From the NCBI RefSeq assembly GCF_015689335.1, contig NZ_CP065053.1, positions 7,368,406-7,432,405 on the forward strand: a stretch of DNA of 64,000 bases. The letters run 5' to 3'. Positions within the stretch are counted from its first letter, which is position 1; every line of letters starts with the position of its first letter. The DNA comes from Massilia antarctica. GTDB taxonomy: Bacteria > Pseudomonadota > Gammaproteobacteria > Burkholderiales > Burkholderiaceae_D. Position numbers and translations under genes: made by a program. Positions 25,978 to 36,756 of the stretch are shown piece by piece. The notes below the pieces were generated by a model. The model was not told the origin of the DNA. It was given only the letters and a program-made list of their open reading frames with translations, and searched no databases.

Positions 25978-28900
25978 TTACACAAGCTGTGGCGACAGGT
26001 CGCGCAATGCCGAACCCGCCTGCAATGGTTGCGCAGTGACACCGAACGCCGGACTCGACAACAAAGCGCCGGCCGGCAGCATCGACATCGATGACAGATT
26101 GCCGGTCCTGGCGTACTGGTAGGCAAGGTCGCCGCCCAGTGCCGCCGTGTCGCTGCCGCTCAGGTAAAAACTGAGCAAGGAGGACGACAGGGCCCAGCTC
26201 GTCAATGCCGGATTGGCAGTGCGGGCAGCATCAAACGCCCCGGCCAGACCGTCAAAGTTGAACTGCTCGACTTTCTTGTTGTTGAGCTTGCTGGCCGACG
26301 CGGCGTCATAGTCGCTGCCGCCTTCAATCACCACCTGCAGATTGGCGACGCTGCGATTGGCAGGCGCCGCGTACCAGTCCTTGAAGGTGATCTGTTCGGC
26401 CGCGCCCGTCACCAGCACCAGGTCGTTTGCGGTTTTCTTGAACAGCAAATCCGCGTACAGCACGCCCTTGCCCAGGGAAACGGTATTGTCCTTGCCGGTG
26501 CTGGCATTGACCACATCCTGCCCATCCCCGCGGTTGAAAGCGATGATATCGGCCCCGTCGCCAGTGAGGATCACATCGTTGCCGGCACCGCCGATCAGCA
26601 TCTCCCTGCCAACGCCGGCGGTGAGTGTGTCGTTGCCGGCGCCACCATCGAGCAGATTATTGCCGAGGGTATCGGTGAGCGTATCGAGCCCGGCACCGCC
26701 CTGAAGCAGGTCGTCGCCCGCGTCCCCGTTCAGCACATTGTTGGCACCATTGCCGACGAGCAGGTTGTTGAGCGCGTTACCGGTGCCGCTAATCCCGTTC
26801 ACGCCCGTCAGGAACAGCGCTTCGATATTCGCGCTCAGGGTGCTGCTCACGCCGGACTTGACGGTATCGATGCCTTCGTTCGCCAGTTCGACCACGGTAT
26901 CGCTGGCATTGTCGACGATATAGGTGTCATTCCCGGCGCCGCCGCTGAGTGCGTCTGCCCCGCTGCCACCATCGAGCACGTTGTTGTTAGCATTTCCCTT
27001 GATCACGTTGTTGCCGGCATTGCCCTTGCCATCGACCGCCAAGCTACCGGTCAGGGTCAGGTTGTCGAGGTAGGGGCCCAAGTCGTAATTCAAGCCCGTC
27101 TGCACGGTATCGACGCCGACGTAATTGCCCTCGTTGACGATATCGCCAACGTTGTCCACGATGTAGAGATCGTTTCCGGAGCCACCGTTGAGGATATCGG
27201 CGCCGCTACCACCGTCGAGCGTGTTGTCGCCCGAGTTACCGGTCAGTACATTGTTCAATGCGTTGCCGGTGGCGTTGAGCGGCGCCGTGCCGGTCAGGGT
27301 CAGGGCCTCGATGTTGTTGCCCAGGACCGTGCTCACACTCGACTTGACCGTGTCATTGCCTTCGTTGGCGGCTTCCACCGCCACGTCGGCCGCCAGGTCG
27401 AACACGTACACATCGTCGCCCGCGCCGCCGGTCATGGTGTCGGTACCGAGGCCGCCATCCATGGTGTCGTTGCCGCCGCCGCCGTTCAGCTTATCGTTGC
27501 CGTCCAGGCCATTGAGGATATCGTTACCCGCACCACCGTTCAACTGGTCGGCGCCGGCGGTCCCGGTCAAGGTGAGGTTTTTCACGCTGACGACGAGATC
27601 GAAGACATCGCTGGCGCTCAGATTGCCGCTATCCCGCGCGCTCACTTTCACGCTGAAGGTTCCGGCAGCCGGCGGGGTGCCGCCAAATGCCCGGGTAGTG
27701 GCATTGAACGACAGCCAGGCCGGCAAAGCCGTGCCGTCGGCCATGGTGGCGCTGTAACTGAGCACCGTTCCCGCATCCGGATCGGTGAATGCGCCAGCCG
27801 GCACCACGTAACTGAATGCGGTGCCCAAGGCGTTGGACTGGTCCGCCAGCGCGGCGGCCAGCACCGGCGTGCGGTTGGCCGGGCTGACCACCAGCGGCAG
27901 GTCGATGTAGCCTCGCCCGCCACGGTTGTCGGTCCCCCACAGCTTGACGGGAACCGAGCCCACATCGGCGACGGTCGGCGTGCCGCTGAAGGTACGCGAG
28001 GCCACATCGAACTTCAGCCAGGCCGGCAATGGCACGTCATTGGCCAACGACGCGCTGTAGACGAAGGTATCCAAAGGATCCGGGTCGACCAGGGTATTGG
28101 CTGCCAGGGCGAAGCTCAGCGGTTTACCGACCTCCGCCTTGAACGGCGCCACGCTCACCGGGCCGCGTACCGGCACCTTGTTGGCGCTGGAGATATCGAC
28201 CAGGCTCTGGATTTTTGCCTGGTCCCATACCACACCGCCGGCAAACTCGACCCGCTCGATCTTGTTGTTCACGATGGCGCCGTCCTTGGTCACGTCGGCG
28301 GCGAAGTACTTGGAGAAAGTCACTTGATCCGTGGTCCCGCGGAGCAGCAGGAGCAGGTTTTCGCCGCTGCGCTGCACCCAGATGTCGCCCTCCGCGATGT
28401 CTTTGCCGAAACGCAGGGTATCGACCGCGCTGGCCACATCGTCATTGAGGATGACGTCCTTGCCATCGCCACGTTCGACGACATACACGTCATTGCCCGC
28501 CCCGCCGGACAAGGTATCGTCGCCGCCAGCGCCGAACAGCTGATCATTGCCTTCCAGGCCATTGAGCGTGTTATTCAGGGCATTGCCCTTGATGATGTTG
28601 TTGAGCGCATTGCCGAAGCGCGAGAGCGCGGCACCGGTCAAGGTCAGGTTCTCGACGCTGCCGGACAGCAGGTTTGGGGAGCTGATGCTTGTTTCAACCG
28701 TGTCGTTACCGCTGTCGTCTGAAATCCAGTCGTCGATGCTGTCGACGACATAGGTATCGTCGCCATCGCCGCCGTAGAAATCGTCGCGGCCGCCGGCACC
28801 GTCGAGGCGGTTATTCCCCGCATTACCCCGGATTTTATTGTTGGCAGCATTGCCGGTGGCATCGATGTTTTCGGTCCCCGTCAATTCCAGCGCTTCCACG

Positions 28901-31900
28901 TTGACGGGCAAGGTAAGACTCAGGCTTGACGTGATCGTATCGTTACCGCCGTCAGGCAGTTCGACGATGTTATCGAGCACGCTGTCGACCACATAGCGGT
29001 CATCGCCGGCACCGCCGGCCATGGTATCGGCTCCCGCGCCGCCATCGATGGTCTGGGCCCCCGCCCCCGCGCTGAGTTGATTATTGAGGTTATTACCTGT
29101 CAGGATTCCTGCCACCTCGCCGTTAAACACAAGGTTGTCGACATTGGCCGGCAGTGTGTACTTCGGCAACGCGGTGCGCACCGTATCGATGCCCTCGTTC
29201 ACGTTTTCGACAACGGTATCGTCGTCGTGGTTGATCAGGTAGGTATCATCGCCGGCGCCGCCTTCCAGGGTGTCGCGCCCTAAGCCGCTTTCGAGTTCAT
29301 CGTTGCCGCCGAGGCCCCTGACGATGTCGTTGCCGGCGCCGCCTTTCAAGGTATCGTTGCCGGCAGTGCCAGTAATAATGCTGTCCGGCGCGACCACAAT
29401 ATCGAAGACATCCGAGGCTGACTTGCCGCCAAGATCGGTTCCGGTGACTTTCACGCTCAAGGTCCCGGCGGCGGCGGACATGCCGCTGAACTCACGCGCA
29501 ACCGGATCGAAGGTCAACCATGTGGGCAGCACGGCGCCCGTGCTCAAGGTGGCGCTGTATGCGACCACGTCGCCCTGATCCGCGTCGGCAAACACGTCAC
29601 CGAGGCTGAACCGGATGGACGTTCCTTGCGACGTGAGCTGATCGGCTACGGGCGACGCTACCGTCGGCGCGACGCTTACCGCGCCGACATGGATGTTGAT
29701 TGATATGCCGGCCTTTGCGCCGTAAAGATCCGTGGCATAAAAGTAGACCGAGGACACGCCCTGGTCGTTCGCGCCGGGCGTACCCCACATCTTCATGGTG
29801 AGCGGATCGAAGTGCAGCCATGCGGGCACGGCAGGATAGCCAGGCAAGGCCTCAATGCTGTAGGACAGGGCGTCACCCACATCGACTTCCAGATGCCAGT
29901 CCAGAGGCATCACCGTGTTGAAAGTACTGTTGACGTTACCGTAAAAATCGCCCCCCGTCTGCCTTATATACGGTTGCGTGTTGGAGTGTGGAACCGCCAT
30001 CTGGTCGACGGCAGCCGTATTCCAGCTGCTGCCGTCGGCAAATTGCACCTGTTCGATCTTTCCGGTGCGTACTCCATTCACTTCCCGGAAATAATCTTCA
30101 ACGAACAAGGTATCGCCAGAGCTGCTGATGATGAGCACCAGCCTGTCTTTCCAGCGCTCGACGAGCACATCGCTGGCCAGCACGTCGTCTGCGAAGCGGA
30201 TGGTGTCGATCTTTCCGGGCGCCGTGTCGCCGGTGACGATCACATCCGGACCGTCACCGTGGCCGAACTTGAAGATATCGTTGCCGGCGCCGCCCACCAT
30301 GCGGTCGCGCCCGGCGCCGCCGTCGAGCACATCGTCGCCAACGCCGCCATCGAGCGTGTCATTGCCTGCTCCGCCGGACAGGGTGTCATTGCCCTGCAGG
30401 CCGAGCAAGCTATCCTGGCCCTTGCGGCCGCTGATGACATCGTTGCCCGCAGTGCCTTCCAGCTTGTCGTCCAGGTCGGTGCCCTTGAGTACCTGCTGCA
30501 AGACCATGGGCGTGGTCCACAAGGTGCCGTCGGCAAAGGCGATCTGCTCGACCGCCAGATTCAGGTCGGTCCTCGTGCTGAAATAGCTCCAGATGGTGAC
30601 CGCGTCACCACTGTTGCCGAAATTGAGGCGCAAGGTGGCGCCATCGCGCACGGCCTCGACATCGGCCGGCATCAGACCGGCACCGAATTCCAGCCGGTCC
30701 ACATCCGGCACAGTGACGACCGGACTGACATCGGAGATCGTATCCTTGCCGTCGCCCTTGTTGAAGCGGTAGGTGTCCGCACCGGTACCGCCGATAAGGT
30801 CATCGCTGCCGGTGCCGCCGGCCAGGGTATCGTTGCCCGCGCCAGCGTCGAGCCGGTCGTTGCCGGCCCCGCCGTCGAGCATGTCGTTGGTGTCGGACCC
30901 GTACAGCTTGTCGTTACCGGCGGAGCCCACCAGCAAGAATGGAAGAATCTGGGCCAAAGTCCAGCTTGTACCATCGGCGAACTTGATGAACTCGACCTGC
31001 GACAGCGCAAGCTCGTCGGCCTTGAAGTAGTTCAGCACGCGCAAGCTGTCGCCGCTGGCAGGCAGGCTCAGTATAAGGTCGTTGTCGGCGCGGGTCGGCT
31101 TGACGTCGCCCACCGCAACGCCAGGCAGGAACTCGATGGTGTCGATGCCAGCCTGCAATGGCAAGTCTTGGTTGTCGATGGTGTCGTTGCCGTAGCCCTT
31201 GCCGAAGACATAAGTATCGGCACCGCCGCCACCCTTGAGCAAATCGTTACCGGCGCCGCCATCGAGGCGGTCGTTGCCGAAGGAGCCGAGCAAGGTGTCA
31301 TTGCCGCCCAGACCCTTGAGGCTATCGTGGCCCCAGCCGCCCTCTTTCACATCGGCCGCATCGGTGCCGGAGTAGACCTGATTCGGGTCGATGGTGATCG
31401 GAAGCACAGCAGATACGCTTGCGCCGTTGATGTCGCTTGCCTTGACCAGCACATCGTACTTTCCCACTGCCGGCGGGCGGCCGGAAAACGTGCGGGTGGC
31501 GGCATCGAATGTGAGCCATGCCGGCAGCGCGCTGCCATCGGGCGACGTGGCGGCGTAGGACAGGGTATCGCCCCGGTCGCTGTCGGTGAAACTCCCCTGC
31601 GGCACCGTAAACTGCCACACATCGTTGGCGGCACCACCTGGCACCTGCGTCCAGGCGCCGAACGTTGGCGCCCGATTGTCGACATCGAGTTTCATCAAGG
31701 TCTGGGCGCTCAGGCCATGCACGTCGGTGGCGGTGATGGCAAGCACCAGGTGTTCGAGCGTGCTCGGTGTACCGCTCAGTACGCCCGTCTTGGGATTAAA
31801 GCTCAACCAGGATGGCAGGCTGCCGCCTTTTTCCAAGGTCACCTTGTAGGTCAGCGCATCACCGTCGGGATCCGTGAATACATTAGCGGGAACGTTGTAG

Positions 31901-34900
31901 GTCAACGGCGTGCCGCGCGACGCCTTCGCATCGACCGGGACAGCGTTCAATACGGGCTTACGATTGGCTGCGCCGATATTCATAGCAATGCCGATACCGG
32001 CACCGGCGCCATAATTGTCCATCGCTACGACGATCAGCACTAACTTGCCGACGCTGGCGTCGTCGGGCACGCCGGACACCGTACGGGTCGCAGCGTCAAA
32101 TTTGACCCAGGCAGGCGCCGGCAGGCCGCCCTCCAGCTGGATGCTGTAATGGAGCTTGTCGTCCGCATCCGGATCGGTCAGATTGGCCGCAGCGAGCGTG
32201 TAGCTGAACGGGTCGCCAGCGCGCGCGCTAAGAAATGGGACGCCAGGACCGGCAACCGGGGCTTGGTTATTCGCCTGGCGCAGCAGGATGGCGTCGATCT
32301 TTGCCGGGTTCCAGACAACGCCGTTCGCGAATTCGATGCGATCGAGCTTGCGGTCGGATGTGACCGTGCCGTCGACCTTGTTCGCCGCGAAGTAGTCGAG
32401 GATATTGACCTGTTCGCTCGAACCGCTGATCCGCAGCGACAGGATATCGCCATCACGGTAAGCGACGATATCGCGCTCGGACACATTGGCGCCGAAGCGC
32501 AGGATGTCGACGGCCGGCGCACGCGCGGGATCGGCGCTGTCGGACAAGACATCGGTGTTCTCGATCGTATCCTTGCCATCGCCGCGGTCGAATACATAGA
32601 CGTCGTTGCCGCCGCCGCCGACCAGGTAATCGTCGCCTGCCGCACCGGTGAGAACATTGGCTGCGCCATTGCCGAACAGCCCATTGCTGGCGCTGTTGCC
32701 GGTGGCATCGATCGCATTGATTCCCGTCAGCCTGATGGCGTCGAGGTGCGCGCCAAGGGTATAGCTGATGCTTGCTTCGACATCGTTGGTGCCCGGCTCG
32801 TCGGCGCGGGCGTCGCCGGGCGCCGGCAGCGTCGCTCCGCGCGCACCGGTGCCGGCGCCGGCCTTCTGGCGCCCCTCCTCGACAATGATATCGCCATCGC
32901 TGTCGATGACGTAGATGTCGTTGCCGGCGCCGCCAACCATGTAGTCGGCGCCGCCGCCGCCGTTGAGCGTGTCATTGCCTGCGCCGCCAAACAACGTATC
33001 GTTACCAAGGCCCGCGGCGAGCATATCGTCGCCGGCGCCGCCATCGAGATAGTCGTCTCCCTGGAAGGCTGCGGGAACGAATTCATCGTCATCGCCGATC
33101 AGGCGATCATTGCCCGCGCCGCCGAGCAGGCGGTCGCCGCCGCCGCCGCCGACCAGCTGGTCGTCGCCGTCGCCGCCGTCGAGAAAGTCGTTGCCGCTAA
33201 ATTCTTGGTTGAAACTCTTGATGTTCTCGTCACCCCACAGCTTGTCGTTGCCGGTGCCGCCATACAACTGGTCATCCTTGCCGCCACCGACCAGGATATC
33301 GTCGCCGGCTCCGCCATCGAGCACGTCGCGCCCCCAATACAAGGCATCGTCACCGGGCGAGAGGGTAGAGGCCGACATGTCGCCCCACAGCGTATCCTTG
33401 CCCGCGCCACCATACAAGGTATCGTCCTTGCCTTCGCCGTACAGCCAATCATCGCCCTCTTCGCCGTCGAGATAGTCGTTGCCCTGGTACTGGAAAGGAA
33501 TGTAGTCCGGGTCGCTCGTCGGGCCGCCTCCGGTGTCGCCAAACAGAACGTCATTGCCGATACCGCCGTACAGCACGTCGCTCGATCCCTGGCCGACCAA
33601 GCGATCGTTGCCAGCGCCGCCGTCCAGGAAGTCGGCACCATGGTGCTCAGGTGCCTGGTAAATCAGCAGTTGCGGGTCTGCATGATATCCATCCCCGAAG
33701 AGATGGTCGTCGTCGCCGCCGCCCTCAATATCGTCGTTGCCCGACAAGCCCCAGAGCACGTCACTTCCGGCTCCACCGAGGAGTTGGTCATCACCGTGAC
33801 TTCCGATGATACGGTCGTCGCCCTCGCCACCGTCAACAAAATCATTGTCTGCATAGTAAGATGAATCCACACCATCCCATATATTGCTGCCTTTTCCACT
33901 ATCGTAGACACCCCAGGCCGCGCCGGCGGCGATGGCTGTCTTGCCAGCGGGGGGGGTCCACATCTGGTCCGGAGACAGACGCCGCTGTCCATTGGAAGGC
34001 GAAGCGCTGCTGATATAGTCATTGCCTTTGCCGCCGAGGATGTGATCGTTGCCCTGACTGCCGGCGATCATGTCGTCTCCGTCACCGCCATCGATCATAT
34101 CGTCGCCTTCGCCGCCATCGATCAGATCGTTGCCTCCCAGGCCAAAAATCTTGTTTTTGACGCCTCCCCCCATTAGAACGTCGGAAAAATTTGCCTCGGC
34201 GACGCCACCGACCAGGGTGCCATCGGCCAGGAATGTCACTGCGGACCAGTTATACAAGTCGGCACTGGTCTTTCCCGCAGGAGCGTGCTGATCTCCGATA
34301 ATGGTAAAGGTGGACTTTCCGGTGTCTTTCAGACTGAGCGCAATGGTATTGGTGCTCGCGACGCCGCCCGGGCCGTTGTGGCTGGCCTTCAGCGTTCCCG
34401 GCACATCGCCTTCAAAATCACCGCGCTGGACCAGCGCGAAAACGACTTCGGTCTGACCTTCGCTGAGCGCGATGACGGCGCCTTCGGCGGCGACCAGGGC
34501 ACCGTCAACCATCACCATCAGTTTTCCGCTGACGCCGGACAGCGACAGCGTGACCGTCTCGTGCGCGCCGGCTGCCGCGCTCAAGGACATGGTGAAGGTG
34601 GCGGCGCCGCCTTCGCTGATGGTCGCCAGCTGCGCCGCCAGGCTCGATTCGACAAAGCCGGGTTCGTTATACACGTTTTTCCCCGGCCCGATTTTCAGGG
34701 CGACTTTCGACTGGCTCTCGAGCTTGATACCAAGATATCCCTCGCTGCTCAATGCCTTCGCCAGGTCGAAATTGTCGATCGTGACCGCGTTGCTGCTGTC
34801 GAGTCCCTTGGTCATGATCATGCGCTTGCCCGTGACACTGGACGAGGCGTCGTACACCGCCATGCCAACGTACTCGCCGGAGGCCAATTGGGCGACCCAT

Positions 34901-36741
34901 TGGTTGCGCTTGCCGACGCCTTTTCCATCCGTAATCACGCTACCGGCGATTTCGATTTTTCCCACACCGTCACTGTCGACGATGGTGTCGTTCCCAAACG
35001 CGGCGCCAAAGCTGTAGGTATCGCGGCCACTGCCGCCGCGCAGCCAGTCGCTGCCTGTACCGCCGTCAAGCTTGTCGTCGCCGGCCCCGCCCTCGATGTA
35101 ATCGTTGCCGCCGCCGCCGCCGAGCGTATCGTCGCCGTCGTCGCCGTAGATCTCGTCGTACTTGTCGCCGCCTGTCAGCACGTTGCCGTATTCACCGCCA
35201 AACAGGATCTGGCGTCGTCCCGCGTCGCCGGAATCGGGACTTCCGGAGCGCAAGGTGGTATCGGTGACGGTATCGTAGAACATCAGATTCGGGTAGGGCG
35301 CAATCCCGGTCACGTCGGACTTATTCCTCTCAATCATCATTTTCAGCATCAAGGACCTGCTGGAAAGATACAAGTCGCTGAAATTCAATGCGCCCAAGCG
35401 CTCGTTCTGCTCAAAATCCGACTGATCGCTGGCAATTTTTCCTGTTAGTTCTACATGCTTCGCGGCGATGATAGCCAGCGCATCCAGATTATCCGGCGTA
35501 ACCTGAATCGGCAACAGGTACTTCAGCGCAAGCAGATACGGCAGATAATGGAGCTCGTCGCTCCGGGCAGGAACCGAGCTTGTCGGAACGGTGATGTTGA
35601 CTTTGCCGTTTAACTGCGCCAGCGGTGCGGGAGAGAGACCGGAATCAAGTGCCACTTTCAAGAGCAACAGATTTGCGTGATACATCTGCCGGCTCGGAGC
35701 GCTATCGGACACATCCCCCACCATCGTCGGCATAGCTTTTTCGTTGATCAGAATTTTACGCAATGCATCGAGCACATTTTCCAGACTGCTTTCGGCCCGG
35801 TTCGAACTTGTCTTCAACAGCGCGTTCAAGTCTTTCATATCGAACGTTTTGTCGAGCCGCGCCATGACATCAGCCAAGCTCATCGTATCGGTGAGTTTGT
35901 ACATGGAGTGATTGTCGACGGGATTGGCCGACTCTTCGTTAAATAACGTTTGGCGGAATCCGCTTTGATCAAACCACCAATCATTAGTGGTAAAATTGAT
36001 GCCGTTTTCCGCATAAAAATTGTCCTGTTCCATCAGGCTGGGATTTTTTCCCGACCCAAATCCCGGCCCGAGCAATGATTCCAGCTGTTTGAACGCTTCA
36101 TCGCTGCGAAACGAAAACCCTGCGCCATTGAAGGTTGTCGCGTGCATAGTCGGTACTTGCACGTTGAACAGGCGTCCAAAAGCGGACGCCAGATATCCGC
36201 CCAGACTGTGGCCATTCACTTCAACACCATTGGCAATGTCTTGTGCAGTGATCGTACCGGTACCCACGCCATTGGACCCGTTGACGAAAGTGCCAGGCTT
36301 TGGATCCGAAGGGGAGATCGTTCCGGGGTTCGGCGGTGGAGCCCAGAGTGCAATCTGCCGTACCGATGCGTCGTCACCCTTTCCTGTTTCACGAAGCCAC
36401 CAGTTGACCATATCAAGCACCTGCTTGCGGGCCGCGCCACTTATTGCCAACCCAACATCTGCCGCGATATCTTTGAGGCCGAACGTGCCTTGGAAGGAAA
36501 TATAGACTTTATTCGTCGACTTTTGCCTCCACATCGTGGCATCGAAGCCGCTCCCGCTAATGTCGTTGGATTCCATATGACTGATGATTTTGAAATCGTT
36601 TCCGATTAGCTCGGCCAAGATTGGGGTCATTCTATTCAGCAACTTTTCCTTTAACGCGAACCCTTCCAGACCATCTTTCAAATCCTTTGCATAAGCTGCA
36701 TCGGACAAAATCGCATTGATGAAAATATCGTGCATATTCAT
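25978..36741 (-). CDS. Giant RTX protein with N-terminal lipase-like alpha/beta-hydrolase (3587 aa, type I secreted)
   Basis: Residues 1-300 look like a serine hydrolase of lipase-class-3 type: VYISFQGTFGLKDIAADVG resembles the strand and oxyanion region, GHSLGG carries the likely nucleophile Ser179, and DNHSMY holds a candidate catalytic His279. Residues ~400-500 are not recognised. RTX nonapeptide blocks (GGxGxDxLx) start near 520 and recur through the protein. A Calx-beta-like stretch lies near 710-800. About seven putative-Ig/cadherin-like (He_PIG) modules (for example NRKPVLNAVPVDAKASRG) and HBPRD-type segments follow. There is no Sec signal; the uncleaved C-terminus and the neighbouring hlyB/hlyD fit type I export with calcium folding outside the cell. 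Start ATG at 36741 follows the previous gene by 15 bases. Toxin versus surface enzyme cannot be decided from sequence. Confidence 0.9.
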   Translation of the reverse strand: MNMHDIFINAILSDAAYAKDLKDGLEGFALKEKLLNRMTPILAELIGNDFKIISHMESNDISGSGFDATMWRQKSTNKVYISFQGTFGLKDIAADVGLAISGAARKQVLDMVNWWLRETGKGDDASVRQIALWAPPPNPGTISPSDPKPGTFVNGSNGVGTGTITAQDIANGVEVNGHSLGGYLASAFGRLFNVQVPTMHATTFNGAGFSFRSDEAFKQLESLLGPGFGSGKNPSLMEQDNFYAENGINFTTNDWWFDQSGFRQTLFNEESANPVDNHSMYKLTDTMSLADVMARLDKTFDMKDLNALLKTSSNRAESSLENVLDALRKILINEKAMPTMVGDVSDSAPSRQMYHANLLLLKVALDSGLSPAPLAQLNGKVNITVPTSSVPARSDELHYLPYLLALKYLLPIQVTPDNLDALAIIAAKHVELTGKIASDQSDFEQNERLGALNFSDLYLSSRSLMLKMMIERNKSDVTGIAPYPNLMFYDTVTDTTLRSGSPDSGDAGRRQILFGGEYGNVLTGGDKYDEIYGDDGDDTLGGGGGNDYIEGGAGDDKLDGGTGSDWLRGGSGRDTYSFGAAFGNDTIVDSDGVGKIEIAGSVITDGKGVGKRNQWVAQLASGEYVGMAVYDASSSVTGKRMIMTKGLDSSNAVTIDNFDLAKALSSEGYLGIKLESQSKVALKIGPGKNVYNEPGFVESSLAAQLATISEGGAATFTMSLSAAAGAHETVTLSLSGVSGKLMVMVDGALVAAEGAVIALSEGQTEVVFALVQRGDFEGDVPGTLKASHNGPGGVASTNTIALSLKDTGKSTFTIIGDQHAPAGKTSADLYNWSAVTFLADGTLVGGVAEANFSDVLMGGGVKNKIFGLGGNDLIDGGEGDDMIDGGDGDDMIAGSQGNDHILGGKGNDYISSASPSNGQRRLSPDQMWTPPAGKTAIAAGAAWGVYDSGKGSNIWDGVDSSYYADNDFVDGGEGDDRIIGSHGDDQLLGGAGSDVLWGLSGNDDIEGGGDDDHLFGDGYHADPQLLIYQAPEHHGADFLDGGAGNDRLVGQGSSDVLYGGIGNDVLFGDTGGGPTSDPDYIPFQYQGNDYLDGEEGDDWLYGEGKDDTLYGGAGKDTLWGDMSASTLSPGDDALYWGRDVLDGGAGDDILVGGGKDDQLYGGTGNDKLWGDENIKSFNQEFSGNDFLDGGDGDDQLVGGGGGDRLLGGAGNDRLIGDDDEFVPAAFQGDDYLDGGAGDDMLAAGLGNDTLFGGAGNDTLNGGGGADYMVGGAGNDIYVIDSDGDIIVEEGRQKAGAGTGARGATLPAPGDARADEPGTNDVEASISYTLGAHLDAIRLTGINAIDATGNSASNGLFGNGAANVLTGAAGDDYLVGGGGNDVYVFDRGDGKDTIENTDVLSDSADPARAPAVDILRFGANVSERDIVAYRDGDILSLRISGSSEQVNILDYFAANKVDGTVTSDRKLDRIEFANGVVWNPAKIDAILLRQANNQAPVAGPGVPFLSARAGDPFSYTLAAANLTDPDADDKLHYSIQLEGGLPAPAWVKFDAATRTVSGVPDDASVGKLVLIVVAMDNYGAGAGIGIAMNIGAANRKPVLNAVPVDAKASRGTPLTYNVPANVFTDPDGDALTYKVTLEKGGSLPSWLSFNPKTGVLSGTPSTLEHLVLAITATDVHGLSAQTLMKLDVDNRAPTFGAWTQVPGGAANDVWQFTVPQGSFTDSDRGDTLSYAATSPDGSALPAWLTFDAATRTFSGRPPAVGKYDVLVKASDINGASVSAVLPITIDPNQVYSGTDAADVKEGGWGHDSLKGLGGNDTLLGSFGNDRLDGGAGNDLLKGGGGADTYVFGKGYGNDTIDNQDLPLQAGIDTIEFLPGVAVGDVKPTRADNDLILSLPASGDSLRVLNYFKADELALSQVEFIKFADGTSWTLAQILPFLLVGSAGNDKLYGSDTNDMLDGGAGNDRLDAGAGNDTLAGGTGSDDLIGGTGADTYRFNKGDGKDTISDVSPVVTVPDVDRLEFGAGLMPADVEAVRDGATLRLNFGNSGDAVTIWSYFSTRTDLNLAVEQIAFADGTLWTTPMVLQQVLKGTDLDDKLEGTAGNDVISGRKGQDSLLGLQGNDTLSGGAGNDTLDGGVGDDVLDGGAGRDRMVGGAGNDIFKFGHGDGPDVIVTGDTAPGKIDTIRFADDVLASDVLVERWKDRLVLIISSSGDTLFVEDYFREVNGVRTGKIEQVQFADGSSWNTAAVDQMAVPHSNTQPYIRQTGGDFYGNVNSTFNTVMPLDWHLEVDVGDALSYSIEALPGYPAVPAWLHFDPLTMKMWGTPGANDQGVSSVYFYATDLYGAKAGISINIHVGAVSVAPTVASPVADQLTSQGTSIRFSLGDVFADADQGDVVAYSATLSTGAVLPTWLTFDPVAREFSGMSAAAGTLSVKVTGTDLGGKSASDVFDIVVAPDSIITGTAGNDTLKGGAGNDIVRGLGGNDELESGLGRDTLEGGAGDDTYLINHDDDTVVENVNEGIDTVRTALPKYTLPANVDNLVFNGEVAGILTGNNLNNQLSAGAGAQTIDGGAGADTMAGGAGDDRYVVDSVLDNIVELPDGGNDTITSSLSLTLPVNVEALELTGTENIDATGNAANNKIRGNAGNNRLDGAGGRDDFYGGDGDDTYVVDSIDDWISDDSGNDTVETSISSPNLLSGSVENLTLTGAALSRFGNALNNIIKGNALNNTLNGLEGNDQLFGAGGDDTLSGGAGNDVYVVERGDGKDVILNDDVASAVDTLRFGKDIAEGDIWVQRSGENLLLLLRGTTDQVTFSKYFAADVTKDGAIVNNKIERVEFAGGVVWDQAKIQSLVDISSANKVPVRGPVSVAPFKAEVGKPLSFALAANTLVDPDPLDTFVYSASLANDVPLPAWLKFDVASRTFSGTPTVADVGSVPVKLWGTDNRGGRGYIDLPLVVSPANRTPVLAAALADQSNALGTAFSYVVPAGAFTDPDAGTVLSYSATMADGTALPAWLSFNATTRAFGGTPPAAGTFSVKVSARDSGNLSASDVFDLVVSVKNLTLTGTAGADQLNGGAGNDILNGLDGNDKLNGGGGNDTMDGGLGTDTMTGGAGDDVYVFDLAADVAVEAANEGNDTVKSSVSTVLGNNIEALTLTGTAPLNATGNALNNVLTGNSGDNTLDGGSGADILNGGSGNDLYIVDNVGDIVNEGNYVGVDTVQTGLNYDLGPYLDNLTLTGSLAVDGKGNAGNNVIKGNANNNVLDGGSGADALSGGAGNDTYIVDNASDTVVELANEGIDTVKSGVSSTLSANIEALFLTGVNGISGTGNALNNLLVGNGANNVLNGDAGDDLLQGGAGLDTLTDTLGNNLLDGGAGNDTLTAGVGREMLIGGAGNDVILTGDGADIIAFNRGDGQDVVNASTGKDNTVSLGKGVLYADLLFKKTANDLVLVTGAAEQITFKDWYAAPANRSVANLQVVIEGGSDYDAASASKLNNKKVEQFNFDGLAGAFDAARTANPALTSWALSSSLLSFYLSGSDTAALGGDLAYQYARTGNLSSMSMLPAGALLSSPAFGVTAQPLQAGSALRDLSPQLV

Positions 36742-36756
36742 TTTCTATTGCCCTAG

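Noticed and set aside
29812..32043. 743-codon open frame on the plus strand opposite the RTX gene
   Set aside because: It is the reverse reading of regular GGxGxD codons; the translation is repetitive and lacks any domain.
26500..35200. Regular short DNA repeats resembling a CRISPR array
   Set aside because: Period and sequence follow the RTX nonapeptide codons within one long reading frame, with no conserved repeat plus unique spacer pattern.
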